NCBI GenBank assembly: GCA_036362985.1
Contig: JAYGXS010000004.1
Location: forward strand, 29,908,001 to 29,972,000
Length of the DNA stretch: 64,000 nucleotides
DNA from: Ligula intestinalis
Lineage: Eukaryota > Platyhelminthes > Cestoda > Diphyllobothriidea > Diphyllobothriidae
Direction: 5' to 3'
Position numbers and translations under genes: made by a program. This document shows, piece by piece, positions 34,201 through 49,200 of this stretch; the stretch's first letter is position 1, and each line of letters starts with the position of its first letter. The notes below the pieces were generated by a model. The model saw only the letters and a program-made list of their open reading frames with translations, made no database searches and had not been told where the DNA came from.

Positions 34201-37200
34201 TAGAAAATTTAACACTTTTTAGATTAGCCGGATTACTGTAAGGTCAGCGGTTGGTCTATGCTAGTAGTTCAAGAAGTAACTCCTGCTTTGGCCTGGATTG
34301 TGAGAAGAAGGGTGTTGAAAAAGTCAAATGTGCCTTATAACAACGCTGTCATCCGTGCAAGGTCACATGCGAACGCGCGCGGAAGGGTTTTCATCAGCTG
34401 ATGAGTGGAACCATAGAACTGGCTACAAAGTGACATGGCGACAACTGACTCAATTTGTTATCATAAAAGGTAGCTTTATTGCAAAACGTTTGATAACAAT
34501 TAAATTTCACGGCTAGATTACTTAGAGCCGACCTTGTAAAACACTACGTGATCCGTTTTACTTTAGTTGCGATTCAAATTGAACGAAACAAATGCTCTTG
34601 TATTTTGACTCGGAGACATTCTACGTTTTTTAACTTAATGCTGACTGTAAATGTGCAACAATAACTGTACTTCAATAAGGTCATCACGGGCACTGCCTAA
34701 AAACTTTTAAATCTACATACATTTTATATAGACTTGTGACTAATATTATATCGTTGTGTGCAAATTCATAAGTTGTCATGCGTGTTTTATGATTGATCTC
34801 ATGCATGCTGCGTCGTCTATAGTAAATGCGATGCACAGGTTCCTTACAAAATTTGTAGTTTTTGGTCGTTAGGAGTATGCTGTGACGTTACTGTTGGAAA
34901 ATTTAGACGCTCTTTGTAAAATCAGGCCTTACCAATGTGCCATATGGAGGCAACTGCAGTAGGTTCGTCGCTCGACTGTACAGTTAAGATGCCATTGTCG
35001 CTGGATAAGAAGAAGTAGGTCTTTTTGTCTGTACCGAAAACAAAATGAAAAAAAATTAGGATTGTGATGCTTTTTCAGTTGTCTGATAATGATCACTTCA
35101 GATGCAAAGATTTGCAAGGTAGGCGAAAATCCCGGCCGCAGGTAGACAACGATGCTTAAGCAGTCCTCACAATAAATCCGAACTGCAACAGCAGATATTA
35201 TCTGCAGCATCGATAGACACTTGGCATAATTTAAGTATTCAGCAAGTAATGCACGAAACGGTATCCCTGATATTTATAAAATCTCACGTGATTGCACTCC
35301 TCGATCTGCCTCTGAAAGAGCCAATCACAGGTGCTATAGATTGCAATTGGGCAGGCCGTAGATCAGGCGGCCAGTGACACACTCTTGTATGACGTTTACG
35401 CATTCACGCCCACAGCACACTAGCAGACAGACGGGCGCGCAGGGCCCGGGGCCCAAACATGTCTCAGTGTTGATCAGGTAAAAGACAACTAAGGCCAGAG
35501 ATACCGGTTAAGGTTTCTGTGCAGAATATACATTCCGTTCTGCTGTCTTTCTTCTTATCCTGAAATCCAAGTCGTCGTCCGATGACTGTATTGGGTAACG
35601 CATACCCATAAATGTAGTCACTAAAATTCCAATAACTTCATGCCAAACTAGAAGTGTGGAACAACTTCTTTTCTCACCGGGTCATTGAAAACTGCATCGA
35701 ACTGCATCCTTCAGTTGGTCTGGCTAAAAGCGTTGACACTTTTAAAAGAAGACTTGATAATACTTTACTTGATGGTAGACAAAAACTATTCATCTTATGT
35801 ACATATATACTTTTGGAAATATGCATGATTTGTCAGAATCTAGCTTCGAATAGGGTTTTCAAAGGCCCTACCTATTTTCATTATATATACTGAATCATAT
35901 TTTATAATTACCTCTGTCGACGGGACAAATATAATGTCAACGGAAACAACAATTTATACTGTTTCAAGGATAGGCATCATTTGGAAAAATCAGGAAAATT
36001 TATTCAGTGTGTTTTCGACACAAGATCCCCAGGTCGTCGTCAGTCTTGAGAAAGTGTGCAAAGAACAAGGAAGTTTTCCTTAAAATTACATTTCTTTGGA
36101 TGCCTGCATTCTAGTTCATACGAAGCACTCTACTGTTTCCATAACTAATGTGCATACTCCTTCACAAATACTGCAATGCGGCTCTAGATTAACAGCAATT
36201 CAAAAACAAAATAGCAGTTACTTTTAGTGCAGACCACTATGATGCAGCTCGCAAAGCGCTTACCCATCAGTCTGCGTTCTATCACCACGTCGATGTTGTC
36301 TGCAACGCCACCGGCCTGACAAACATAACGGCCGCTGTGGGACACCTTTGGCTCCGCTATTGTAAGGCGCACCTGTTTACCATCACTCATGATCGTCTGT
36401 GTCTGATGACCCACATCACTAGGCGTCAGCCATCGTACAGCAACATTGGAGACATCACCGGTGAGTTTACAGTATAGTTCGAGGGGTCCACTGTCCTCAT
36501 GCATGCGAAGCACGTCATTGTCTTTCTCAATCCTCAACGACAAGCGCCCTGAAAGTGGAGAATATGTTGTTTGTTTTCAGCTTTTCTTTCACGATGAATA
36601 GCAGATGAACCACGAAAATAATAAAATATGTGTTTTATCGAATACTTTGGCTTACAGAATTTGTGCAAGTAGCATTCATAAATAGTTTCATTAAAATTCT
36701 CAAACTAGTCTCCCTTGACAGGCGTGGAAACAAGTTGCCGTATTTTAAGCTGACAAGAGGTTCGGATTGGCTTGTACCTGCCCAGTTTTTAACCAGTCAG
36801 AGCGCGCGTTTTAAAGACTGTTAATAAACTAAATGTCCTTTTAGTTAATGATATAATTCTTATTGGTTGTGAATGATTTACTGGTAATCTGAAAAGTACA
36901 GTCCAGGCTGGCATACCCTATCATTTCAACGGCAGACAGTCTCTTTTACGGAATAATAAATGGTACCGACACGAGGATATTTATTTTACTAAGGTGGGCA
37001 GCATAGTCTACGTAATATCAACATAAATACTGTTACGTAATTTATTATAGTAGCGAGGACAGTAAAAGTGAAGAAGTAGCCACATGTTGTGGGGGTGAGT
37101 GGTGCTGTGCCAGTTTTAGCAAAAATTTAGCCACTCGTGCGCACAACTGCTAGAGTTAAGAAAAGACTGAATCCTCGGTTGATGATTAAGAAAAAAGACT

Positions 37201-40200
37201 GCACAGCTCTTTGGAATTTTGAAGCCATATGCTTGAAGCAGCGAAATGAAAAACACTGTTGCAGACTTCATCAATCTGGAATGGTATACAAGGAAAGCCA
37301 TCACCGACCCAGGGAAGCTTCTTAGGCGAACACCATAGGCTAGTTGCCAGATGCTCCAATGCAACAAAAAAGTGATACACTGTATTGAGAGTATAAGGGT
37401 TAACTTACCCTCAGATCCAGTATAAAAAACAGTGTACCTGCATTTCTCTGGCACACTCCTTACACGACCTGCATGCTACCTGCCTACATTTGAAACTGTG
37501 AAGGATTTTAAACGTAGGAATTATGCTTTTACAATTAACGATACCTCCTTTGTGTCTGTTATATCTGAGTTAGCTAAAAAGTCCACGTGTCCTACACGTA
37601 GCCACCTTAAAGATAAGGCCAGCGTTATCTCTGCCAAAGGGCCATCCCTATGTGATTTCCACAACTGATGCATGTTGCCTAGTGCATAATATGGTCCGTT
37701 ATTCCAAACAAAATATTATATACTTTCCAGCTTGATGTTTGGTGCAGCTCGGCAAGTTTACTTTAATGTGAAGACCTAGTACTATATAAAGTTGACATTT
37801 CAAATGAACTACTTGCCTTGAACTTGTGCCACACGACAGGACTTGATACCGTCACCAGTATAGCCAAGCGGACAGATGCACTTGTTCAGTTCGGGTGCGC
37901 AGGTGGCCTCTTGCAGACACTGAGAGCAATCAAAGTCGCAGTAGGTGTACCCATTTCCCGTGAAGCCAGGTCGACAACGACACCGGCCCGAGGACTCGTC
38001 ACAGCTGCCAAAGTTGTGGCAGGGCACGCGACACCCGGCCCTTTGGGTTCCGTTGGCCTCTGCACCCGGAATACAGGCGATGGCGCCATCACCGAGGAAA
38101 CCGCTCTCACACTGACAGCGATACAGCTGAGCGTCGTAGTCGTACTCGCAGCGAGCATTACCGGCGCAGTCGCTGTGGCCACGGCACTCGTCACATCGCC
38201 CGTCCTGACTGCGCGCCTTGAAGCCCGGATAGCAGCGGCATTTCCCGTTGGAACAACCGGCCATCCCTGTGGGTGCACCGCCGCAGTCACAAACGTTCAC
38301 TAAAAATAATTGGAGTAAAGTTTCAGGTGAGGAGGAGGAGGACGCCGCAAAGGTTAACAATAAAGTTGGTCTTCCATCTTAGGTGCCCCCTAGTCCCAGA
38401 ATTCTGTCTTACAGGAACGTTACTATCAGTAAAGTTTAGTTTTTAATTTAGGTAGATACCGTCAAAGTTAGAAAATACACTAAAATACACTAAAACTAGA
38501 GTTTAACCATTAAACTAAATAATAAACGAAAACTCAACTAAAACCAAATAAAAACCAATTAAACAAAAGTAACCACAGTACGAGGGCCTAGCGATGTCTA
38601 AGGTGGTATGGCGACTTCCCTTTTGCTCTGTAAAGCAATACAGGGAAATTAAAGGTCCGCAGACTAAGAAGTGGCCAGTCGTCCGGTGGAGTAGGGATTT
38701 TTAGCATAGACTAGGAAAAGGACTTTGTATGTTTTGTGTCTCACAAGTAGTAAATTTTTTTGATCGCAATGGAACGTGCAATGAAGGTTTTTGCGTTACA
38801 ATTTAATTGATGTTTCCCTACTCGCAGGGCCACAAACAATCTTTAAGTGTTCGCACTCTGTTTAAACTACCTCGGCTTAAGTTCACACGAGTTGTCAAAA
38901 ATATACACACTGGCAAAATCTTATCGGGGCAAGTACTAACGCAATCCTCAATTAACAGGGTCAAAACCTGAAATCCGAGGGTCACATTTAATTTTTAAGA
39001 GAAAGTACTTGAAACTTAGACATCCCTTAACTAACCGAAGCAAGCAGTAAGACGAAATGTCGACCATACTTCTAAAATAGTACTTCGTTTCAAAAAATTA
39101 TTCAGTGGGGCTTTTATAAGAATTATAGTGCAGCATCACCGGAAGATATTGCAACCACGTCAGTATGTGGGCTTTTGAACAAATTTTTCGTTCAATCATT
39201 CACGGAGTCAAGTTAGACGAACGAACGTTTTCGATTAATTCACCATCAGGCAAATACTAATTTTAATCACTTTGAAAAACGAAATTCGGTAAAAATGACC
39301 ATTTAGTTTCGCAATGATTTTCGATTCCCTTTTAAATCCTGACCAATCTCATTCAAAATGGTTTGTTATATAGGCCTTTTGTAGAAAATTACGTTTTTCT
39401 TAAATTGTATACTTACCTTCCGATTTAAAAAACATCTAAGTTGACGAATGATTCTGGAGCCAATCTGTCGTTAAACTTGCATTTAGGATTTCAAAACTAC
39501 ATGCCGTGTACACCCCATCCAAGGATAATCACACAGTTCTCAGTGCAGTAAGGAGGATCTCACATGATACTCTTAAAATTGCAACAGGTGTGGACCATGT
39601 TCTAAAATTTCTAAGCAACCTTAACAAATGAACAGATAAGATGCCTCATTGTCATCATTATAACCTTTTTAAAAAGTCAGAATACCTTTTGTTCAAATAT
39701 ACTAATTACACAGGATATAATAAGCTAGCAACTACGTACAAGAACGAATATTTTCGCATATGATTTCAATAAAATATATATTGCAGTATAAAGCCACCGA
39801 AATTCAATGATAAAACTTCATTCTACATACATCCATAGTCATTGTGTCAGAGGTTAGTCTAGCCAGACAATCGGAAAGAAACTCGTTCAAAAGCCGGTGT
39901 TCTACCGTCTCTGAAATATTTGGCGATTTTACTGCATGATAATTAGTATTACAACCCTACTCAAGTCTTCGTTTCTCGAATCGTAAACACATGTCAGGTT
40001 TTTGGTCGATATTTCTTTTACTGTACTAATGCTGGGCCAAAACGGATGTCTGCACACGGTATTATATTTTCGCCATCTACCTTTGATCTCAGACTCGTAT
40101 TGTTGGGATTATTCCTAACAAGCGGTCCGAGTGAACACTCAGGACACGTTATCGGCCCGCCGTCAGACAATGAACGTGCGCGATGTGCGCGCGCCTAGGC

Positions 40201-43200
40201 GACACACCAGCCAGCTAGGATAAGGTCATGCTGTAGCAAATACCCTTAAGATGGCCTCAATTTTTGTTCATTTTGCACTACATTAAAGATGGCGGCGTAC
40301 CGTGTCACGACTTGGTTATTTTAGGCGGACATAATCCTATTGGCTAACTGATCGGCTATTTTATGACGGCGAGTTTATGCTATTGGCTATTGTATAAATT
40401 AAGCATTCCCATTGGTTTATCTTCTATAATATAGACTTAATCCTGCTGTCTCTTACTATATATAGACGGCCCTATGGAAGGTTGATAATCCCTCTCGGCA
40501 GCCGCCTCCAAACGCCTCCCAGAAGTCATCTCCGGCCAGGACCAGGACCAGGACCAGGACCAGGACAGTCAATCATCCCCGCCAAAGGACGACTTTACTG
40601 ATTGTTCCGATTGTTGTAGCCAGGACTAATAAATTAGTCCTTCAAATAGTAGTAAAGTTTAAGAGTGGTAGTCTTTGTTTAAACGGTCTTGTTCTTCTTT
40701 GGGTTCGGTCGTTTTCATCTAGTAATCGCATTCGTTGTTCTGTTTCGGGTTATAGTCGCACGATATCGCCCATCGGTCGTCTCGGTTCGTTACAATGCAC
40801 TGACGGGCGTGCGCGTGATCACCAATCAAGCCTTTAGGCACATGAAGACAACCTGATTGGCCCATCCATAACTTTGCTTTTTCAATATAGCCCCCATTCA
40901 AGGGGCAATAAACGACCTCCTTTCCCTCACGACTTGTTCTTTGTTCTTCTAGCTGAACTGACACAAATAGACAGGCGGCACAAATCTAGCCTGGGAACCC
41001 ATTACAACACATATAACATGAATATAAATTGATGTCCGCCCGTGAAGTGTTCTTCCCGGTTCTAGACATTTTAGGTAAGCGTATTTGTGAGGAAAGTGAC
41101 ATAAAAGTAACGGGCGCTTCCTCGAAGCCAATATGATACGGGGTTAGTTCCGCGCTGAGAAATCTCACAGAACCTCAGTGTATAAAATAAATCTTCAGTG
41201 TTTAAAGAAAGCACTAACCTGGATCTTTTCTCCAGCAGTCAATGAAGCCGTCGCCTTCGAAGCCATGATTGCATCGGCACTTACCAGCAGAACACGTGGC
41301 GTTCTCATGACACGCCAGGTTCGTGCACATATCATCCACAAGAGGCACTAGGGATGGGCAAAATGTAAATTAGCGATCAGGCGATTCGTTAAACTGCCTA
41401 GAAACTCCTGCTGACCACACTGTTTGGCTGCTTCCTGAGAATCAGGCGCAAAATGAAATTAACCACAGCCATCGCATCTTCCTCCTCGGTTATATAAACT
41501 ACCTAGCCCTAGTTTGTACCTTTCGCATTGGTCCATCTTCAGATTCCGATCAAGTATTGAGTTCAATCCAGTCTTTTTTCCGGGTTAAACACGTAATAAG
41601 TCGTTCATGTAGCATGTCACTTGGTCAGTTACTGAAAACTAAAACAAATGTTCGCTATATGTTTGGACACGTTTCTGCTTAAGATCACAGATAGATGTAT
41701 CTTGGATAGGAAAATGGGTGTTAGCGTTCGCCTTTCGCCATGAGGACAGAGTTTGAAAGTAAGGACTAGAAGGTTTAATAAGATGATCCTAACCAACAGT
41801 GTAATAAGAAAAGCTAACTTTTTGAAATTGTTTGGTGAAGGTAGATGGAGGCAGTTGCAAATTCTTGTTTATAAGGCTACCTGGTAATTTGGCGTTCATT
41901 TTCATACTGTGAAGTCAGATTAACATGGAATCAAACCAAAACCATCTGGTGTCGAGCAAAACGAGGCTCGAAAGTGTCTGATAACAGTGATGTAAGCCGT
42001 ACTTTTCGACTAAAGCAGACCTATGCTAAAGAGATTGTATGAAAGACGGCAAAAAATGCTCGGGAATACTACTTACGCGTGGTGCTGTAGCAGTAGGAAT
42101 TAGGGTCCCCAGTGTAATTGTCTGGACAGGCACAACGTCCACGGATACAGTAGGCGTTGACTCCGCAGCTTACACCAATGCACGAAGCTTAATTTTCCGA
42201 GAAGAATGGAAGCATACAGATATCAGTTTTAAGTTTTTTTCCTTTGATGATGCAACTCATTATGGAAACTCTCAAAGACTGTTTGAATAATTAGCTAGAG
42301 AAAGCAGTGGCTGCAAGACGTTAACTTACAATCATAAATGGGCTGGCAGGCGAGATAAGGATCGCCGGTAAAGCCCTGGAAGCAGATGCACACACCGTCC
42401 TTGCAGTAGGCGTTCGATCCGCACTGAATGCTCGCACAACTATCTAAATTTTCACGAGAGAAATGAGAAAAGCAAAAATTACTTTTGCTGGTCTCTACAA
42501 TCAAACCTAATTTAATTTTCAGAAAAAATAATATGCTGGCCGTTTAGCTTGTGCATGTAACCTCGAGAAAGAATTAGAATCGGGATCGTTCATGCGACTC
42601 CGCCCTTCAGTGGTAAGACATTATAATAGGAATGCCTTGCGTTAACGTTTACATAAGATAGGTCTAAGCTTGGGAGTTTTGTTAAGGTAATTGGTAGGAT
42701 ATTGATAAATTTAGGGTCAATATTGGAGTTCTGGTTAAGGCTTGGTTGATAGTTAGGAACTAGGGGTGTCTCCTGTATAACACGGAGTCGTTTCTGTCTG
42801 CCTACTCTGGGGGTGATCCACATGGGGAGGAGTCAGTCAGCAGATGTGTTATGGCTAGCATGGCAGTTCTTTTGTCCTTGGTATGAATTAAAAATTCCCA
42901 TAGATGGAAATTATTTTGACTAAAAACTCAATGTGATGTACTCAAAAGTATAATAATAATAACTATCTACTTAAGTATTAAAAGTAGTAACGTTTGATTT
43001 AACTTAGATTCATTTCTTTTGCATGGTTTTGGTTGCTGCCGGTTGAGGCATTACCTTTATTCTAAAGCATTCCCACAACTTCCGACCCGAACTTAGCGCT
43101 ACTGCCCTTGTGTTTTCTATGAACTGCCCTAGGTAGTATTATACTTCAGCTATACTCGTGGAACACAGTTTCTCCTAGTCGGCTTTCCCATCATTGACAT

Positions 43201-46200
43201 TTTGGCGATAGATTACTTCACGCTTGGGATTTCGGTACTACAGCCCATAATCCCTAGTATTATGGGGCTGTTTAGCCATATTTTAATTATTGGGTGGTTT
43301 TGAAGGACAAGAAATCGTGTAAATATTTTTTTCCTAAATTGTAAATCGTTCGGTAAAATTAGCCTTTTATCACGTAGTGCCTTCCATAAGGTAGCCCCAC
43401 CTCTAAAACACCTAGAACCACTGCTTCCATGCTACCTTCAGACGTGTCCTTTGCTCCCTTATTTGCGGGCTAAATTGCGTCATTGCACTGTTTAAAATTA
43501 CGAAGTGGTAGCTGCTCGAATAATTCTTAAAATGCACTTTAAATATAATAAGGTTTACCCAGATATACTTAATGTTGCGTGAGTGAAACTTATAAGGATC
43601 ACATTGATACTAAGGATGTTGCATGATCCCTTCTTCCTTGCGAGTGTACTCTTTTCACCCGAGCAATATTTGTGATGCAGCAATTGACATGAGGCAGCAT
43701 GAACGCACTGGGCGGCTCGACTATAACAACAGTGATATTGTTTATGCTAAATGCGGTAGAGTTTGAACTTAACTAATTGGAATGAGTTAAGAAGACAGGG
43801 TAAACTATAAAACTATACGTCCTGCTATTTTAACCTTCGTCTGTATTCAAAATTTCCAATCCAGAAGATTTTAACACATGAACCGAGGCTTACATTGTAT
43901 TTCAACTAAAAGGAAGATATTCATGCGCAAGTGTACTTTGCTCGATGTTGTAAACTTTGGTTTGCCTTTTTACATTAGGAGAAACCAAGCGCTATGAAAT
44001 CGGTAAGAATAAAGCCTCATGTTGGACTGTAAGGACTTTTTACACTTTCGTTGGTCATTACCCTACTCATAGCACAAGTTAAAGTACTGCACCTCTTACG
44101 AGTACAGGTAGCAGTCTGGCTATTTGCCAATTACACTTGTCCCAAACCAACCAATCAGCTACAAGACAGCATTGGATGCCCAAATCTCGATGCACCCGTT
44201 CTAGCAAAACTGGTTACGAAATTCCCCCAACTTATTATCCAATAATTATGCACAGAACACAATACCCTAACTATTAGCGTCAGACCTCTCTTTTAATTCC
44301 GGACCGGCCGAGGACTTTAGCTGCTTTGACAGGTCCCTTAACTAGGTAAAATTGAGAGTTCGGTTGCACAATAGGTGAAAATAGTGCTTATCAAAAATAC
44401 GAATATCTTCTACTAAGTTCTTTACCTGGAAGGGGCTCTTCTGGCACACAGGCATCATTGGCATCACCGACATAACCGGGCAGACACACGCACTGTTCAT
44501 CTTGGCACTTAGCATTCGTTCCGCAGTATTTTCCACCACATAGCTCTAAATGTTTCATGTAAAATATTTATTTGGTTTTAAACTAATTAAATGAGTTCAA
44601 CAAAAACAGAAATAAATAAACTAAAAGTAAAAATAACCACAGGACGCTAAAGATTTTCGTGTGGGGAGTGCAATGCAATGATAAATGCCGATTAAGTACA
44701 CAAGAAATGTCATAGAAGCATAACGAATGAGAAGTACTGCAATCCACGATGGTAGAAAAAAATTAACAGGCTTATTATAAAGGTAGAGAGTTATGTATAG
44801 TGAAATACGTAGTGATATCGTTATTCGATTACAATATACAAATTATCTAAAATTGAACTCCAAGAAAATCTCAACGCACTGTCCGTACTGTCAGTATGGG
44901 TGATCATAAAACATGTCGGTAGTATTAGCTGTCTGCTGGAATTTTATTAATATTGGGAGGTTCTCTCAAGGAGGCTGGTGGACTTCGGCGCAAATATTCC
45001 TAACAACTTTCGGACTGAGCATCCATAGATCATTCCAGCTGAAAGATTAAGTTCTGAAGAAATTTAAAAGTTTAAATGTCAAAATGGGGTATGTACTAAA
45101 CGTTTTGAATCCCTCGCAGCTTTGGCATGCAGCGATAGGTTATCGATAAAACACATCTGTTAGCTTAATCTAGTATCTGTGTTGTCAGAATGGATAATAA
45201 TGCAACATAAGTCAAATTAGCTCTTATGATGGAATAACGTCCAGTTGGGCATGCATGCACCTAAGCCAACCAATAAATGCACTGTGCGTCTTTAAAAACA
45301 TTAGTCAAGAAGAAAACATTACCAAAGATAAAACGTCTATTAGAAACCTCATAACTTGGTCGGCAGCGCAGCCAATCAGAAATTACTAAGGATTTTGAAT
45401 AAGTTTTAGTTTACGTAAGATACTAAGCGTCACAGACTGGCTCACTTTGGTAAACGAGTTGGCTGGAGAAAACGGAGCAAATGAGATTCTAGAGTCGAAT
45501 ACTTTCACTATTATGATGCTTAAAGCATGAGTATTGGGGTACTTCTCATCCTATCTGCGCATTATTCACACTGTTTTACCATAAGCCAGGATTAAGGATT
45601 CCCAACGGAATCCGAAACGTCAAGATAATAAAAACTCTTCTGAACTTCTGTTAATGCCCTAAAATATTCAACTCATAAAAGTTTTGTCACTGCAAACATT
45701 TTTTCCCATTAAAACAGTAGGGTCCTAAACATTTCCGAGTGGCAAAGCGATATGTCATGAAGAGTAACTCGAGCAGCCAGAAGAACTCATTAAAATTCCG
45801 CAACAAATGTATGAACACCTCCTAATACCGCTCTAGAAAGCAGATACACATATTGTGGTTGTTAGAAGAAGGAAAAGCTTTCACCGGGCGATGCTTATTA
45901 AATATCTGACGCTTCAAGTGGTCGTGTCGTCTACACATCGTTCGAGGCTGACATTCGCGGCCCTCATTATATGCTGCTGTTTTCCGTGTGCTTAGCCTGT
46001 CANNNNNNNNNNAACGTCAGGCGAATAAAAGTATTGTCCCAGCGATCGAGTCGTCTTCTTCTCTATTCATATCTTCTGATTAATAGACAGCAGTTCGGTT
46101 GGATGAAGAAAAGGGGACGAACTTTGACAAGTCAGTTAAATTCTAAACTCACCTGCAATGCCCTGAAGCTACAGATTTCCAACTTTCTACTGACGGTTAT

Positions 46201-49200
46201 ATTGAAGACAAGTAAATATAAGTTTTTATCCGAAGCAAAAGATGGGGAGAAAAGTTCCAAAAAAATACCTATAACCTTCATAACGAGAAACGAAGGAGTC
46301 AAATCCACTAACTGCACTCGTGTGTTAAGCCATATTCACGAATGGTGCGGTCAAATTTTTCTTAATGTCATACAAAAAGGCCTCCGAAATACTTTTGTGG
46401 CCTTAGCTCCATGACAAGGCAGACAAATTTTAAAAAATATCGAATAACTAGCCCCTGAGACCGTACGTTGTCTTGGATAACATTGAAAGAATACAATTTA
46501 GTCCACTATGGTAAAAGCAATCAGCAACGTCTTAGAGTTTAAGGGAACTGCTATATTTACCTGAGGGGGTTAATGCGCATGAGTATGCTAATGCTAGTTA
46601 CTTACCTGGATCAACTGGAGCCTCCACGCACTTGCTAAATCCGTCACCGGTGTAGCCAGGTAAGCATTGACATAGTCCCGCATCACAGACAGCGTTTTCA
46701 GCACAGGTAACACGTTTGCAAAGATCTGGAGGACGGTTAAAAAATCAAGATAAAGACATACTAGTTACCAGCCAATGAAATACCAAATCGGAATGTTTGG
46801 GAACCAATCTCAACTATAAATACGTGCCCTAGTCATGATTACAGCTCCGAGTGCCTTCCTCCAAAGACGTATATTACAAGAACACCTGGTAAGGCGCGGT
46901 TTAAGAACCCTAACTGCGGTATTACGTTTAGCGTTGCGCTACACTCCAGGAAGGTCTAGGGTTCGTAGGACGGTTGGGGTTAGAAATGTCTTCATATCCG
47001 TAATTAGATAAAAAGCCGACCTGCCGATTAGTTCCCCGCTAACTACATTCCCATTTTTAAAGTTTTTAAGTGCCATTTCGGAGGAAACGCTCGAACAAGA
47101 TACAGCTATGTGTCCTCGCATGGCAGGAATTGTTTGGCTAGGTCAAAGTAAGGCAACCCCTTTATAACTAACTTATAGACGACCAGAAATCAGAATTCGA
47201 TGAAAATCAGGAAGTCATTGGAAAAACAAACAAAGTTTCTACAAGGAATTGCAAAACAATATGTGATAATTTTAATGTCGGCAAGTGTTATTGCTTTTTT
47301 AAGGGAAAAAGTCCCAAAGAAAACTATCCGGCGCCTTGCTGGATAAATCCATGCGAAGAGCCAACGGCTCTCAAGCAGTAAGGGAAAGTTATTGGTAGCA
47401 ATTCCGGCCACCAAATTCCAGGCGCCTGTGTGTGCAAATAAATGTACCATTGAAACAGTTACAAAATCTATTCGCCGTAAAGTGATGCAGATTTTAGGCT
47501 TCTCTGTATTTTGATGTAGCGGGAGCTATTTTGGCAATATTTTCGTGAAATCACGACCGAAATTTATATGTTCAACGTGTTATGGGATTTCAAATGACTG
47601 AACAAAGTACGCCGGTAAAATTAGATTTCTAATTAACGAAAAAGGCCTCGAAGAAAGCTGACCCTAAACTTTATAGTAAACCTAATTATCGTAGGTAGCA
47701 ATGGCTGTCTTACAAGTGACCCCACCCGCATCAAAACTGGAGAAAGATCTCCTTTATCACATCAAATAAAGTGATAAAATGATTCATTTATTTCAACGAA
47801 GACTTCAACTTAAGCTGGATGATGGGATTGGTAAAAAATTTGTTTGTAGTAAACTGTTCGCTGAAAAATAACTTATTGAGGTAAACGAATTCTTAGCAGC
47901 TTAGCTGCTCTTATTGTTTATGTGTAACCTAAATTCAGGAACTGTGTCAGTTTAAAACATGTCATGTCGAATTTTGATAACGGAAACAATTTTATTTTAA
48001 ATATAAGGCCAATCTTCCTTTCACCGGGAAGGAAAATGGTGATGAAGAAAGTCTTACCATCCTCTCGGCGTACGCAAAGTGTAACTCCGTCGCCGACGTA
48101 TCCATATTCACAGAAACACTGTCCATCATGACATCTGGCTTTTTCATGGCAAATCACGGAGCCACACTTCTCGGGTTCTGTAGGTTAAAAATTTTAATGC
48201 GAAGATGTCATTTGATATGCAAGGAAAATTCATAGATGGGCATAGTTAAATGGTGAGCAAGATTGCTTGATTTCAACTAACCACCTCCTGCTTCCCATAG
48301 CACAAACCAATAAATATTGTGACTGACTTGCTGGCTCAGCAATGCCAGCAGTGTCCGTAAACGAGATTAAGTCGATAGCGTAACATACTTTGGCATGTAA
48401 CAATAGAGGTGGGCTTGGAAGGCCGACATGTACAGTAACCGCTTACTTGCAACCTTTAAGTGGAGTTAATTTTCCATAAGATTCCAATTTTTTCTCGCCG
48501 GTCGTTGGTTCAGTGAGGGATGGATGATGATATTGAGCTATCGGGTGGTCCTCGGAAGGCCAATATGTACAATAGGCAAACTGACTTTTCAAACTAACGA
48601 TGTGAATAACCACCTACTTACAAATTTTAAGTAGGGTGATTTACAACGTTCTTCCAAATATTTACCCGCCGGCGTTGATCTCCTTGGGGTTGGAGATGAT
48701 ATTTAAAAAACGTACCTCAGCGACCCCAAGGTCAGCGAACACCCCCCCTCCAACATACATGCGCTCACCGTTGTTCCAGTAGGTGTTAGTAACGATATTA
48801 AAATGCATCCCTGTGACCTCGCCCAAGGTCAGCGAACAACCTTCAAATTACACGCGTAACTTTTTTTAATTTGCGTGATTATTGCGCCCTCATTTTTCTC
48901 CCACTTTACGCCATCAATTCTGTCCCCTAAAAGCAGGTGCCCTTATTGGAGTGAAGCGCGCTTCGCGCGCAATGTCGGGACCCCACGATAGTTCCTAACC
49001 GATGCTGTAGGACACTTTATAAAATGCCTCAAACATTAGCTGTTGGAAAAATAGGCGGTCAATTGCCTGAAGACTATACTGCCGTCGACGGTTAAGAGTA
49101 AATCTAGGGCCTTATCAGCACCTATATGTACTGCTTCAAATCCTGCTTCACTACCGATCCAGACGCAAGTGTGCAAATCAAGGGCCTGCGGGAAGGTCAG

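Larger units (their letters stand above)
38300..41218. other. Intron with LTR-like block and repeat
   Basis: A 2.9 kb intron. The first part (38300-40080) is AT-rich without recognisable features; the LTR-like block 40101-40794 and dispersed repeat 40823-41010 occupy the rest. Confidence 0.55.
44546..46605. other. Intron with assembly gap and a hammerhead-like copy
   Basis: Holds the ten-N gap at 46003-46012 and the repeat at 45588-45660. The open frame across the gap (45971-46414) is not credible as a gene. Confidence 0.6.

Noticed and set aside
34385..34420. CAGCTGATGAGTGG string
   Set aside because: There is no stem II or GAAA core in place; treated as coincidence.
37818..38303. 161-codon open frame on the plus strand opposite the four-EGF exon
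   Set aside because: It is an antisense shadow of the GC-rich EGF exon; the minus-strand frame has 24 correctly spaced cysteines and splice sites.
45971..46414. 147-codon open frame across the N gap
   Set aside because: The frame spans undetermined bases and has no motif; the intron of the minus-strand gene covers it.
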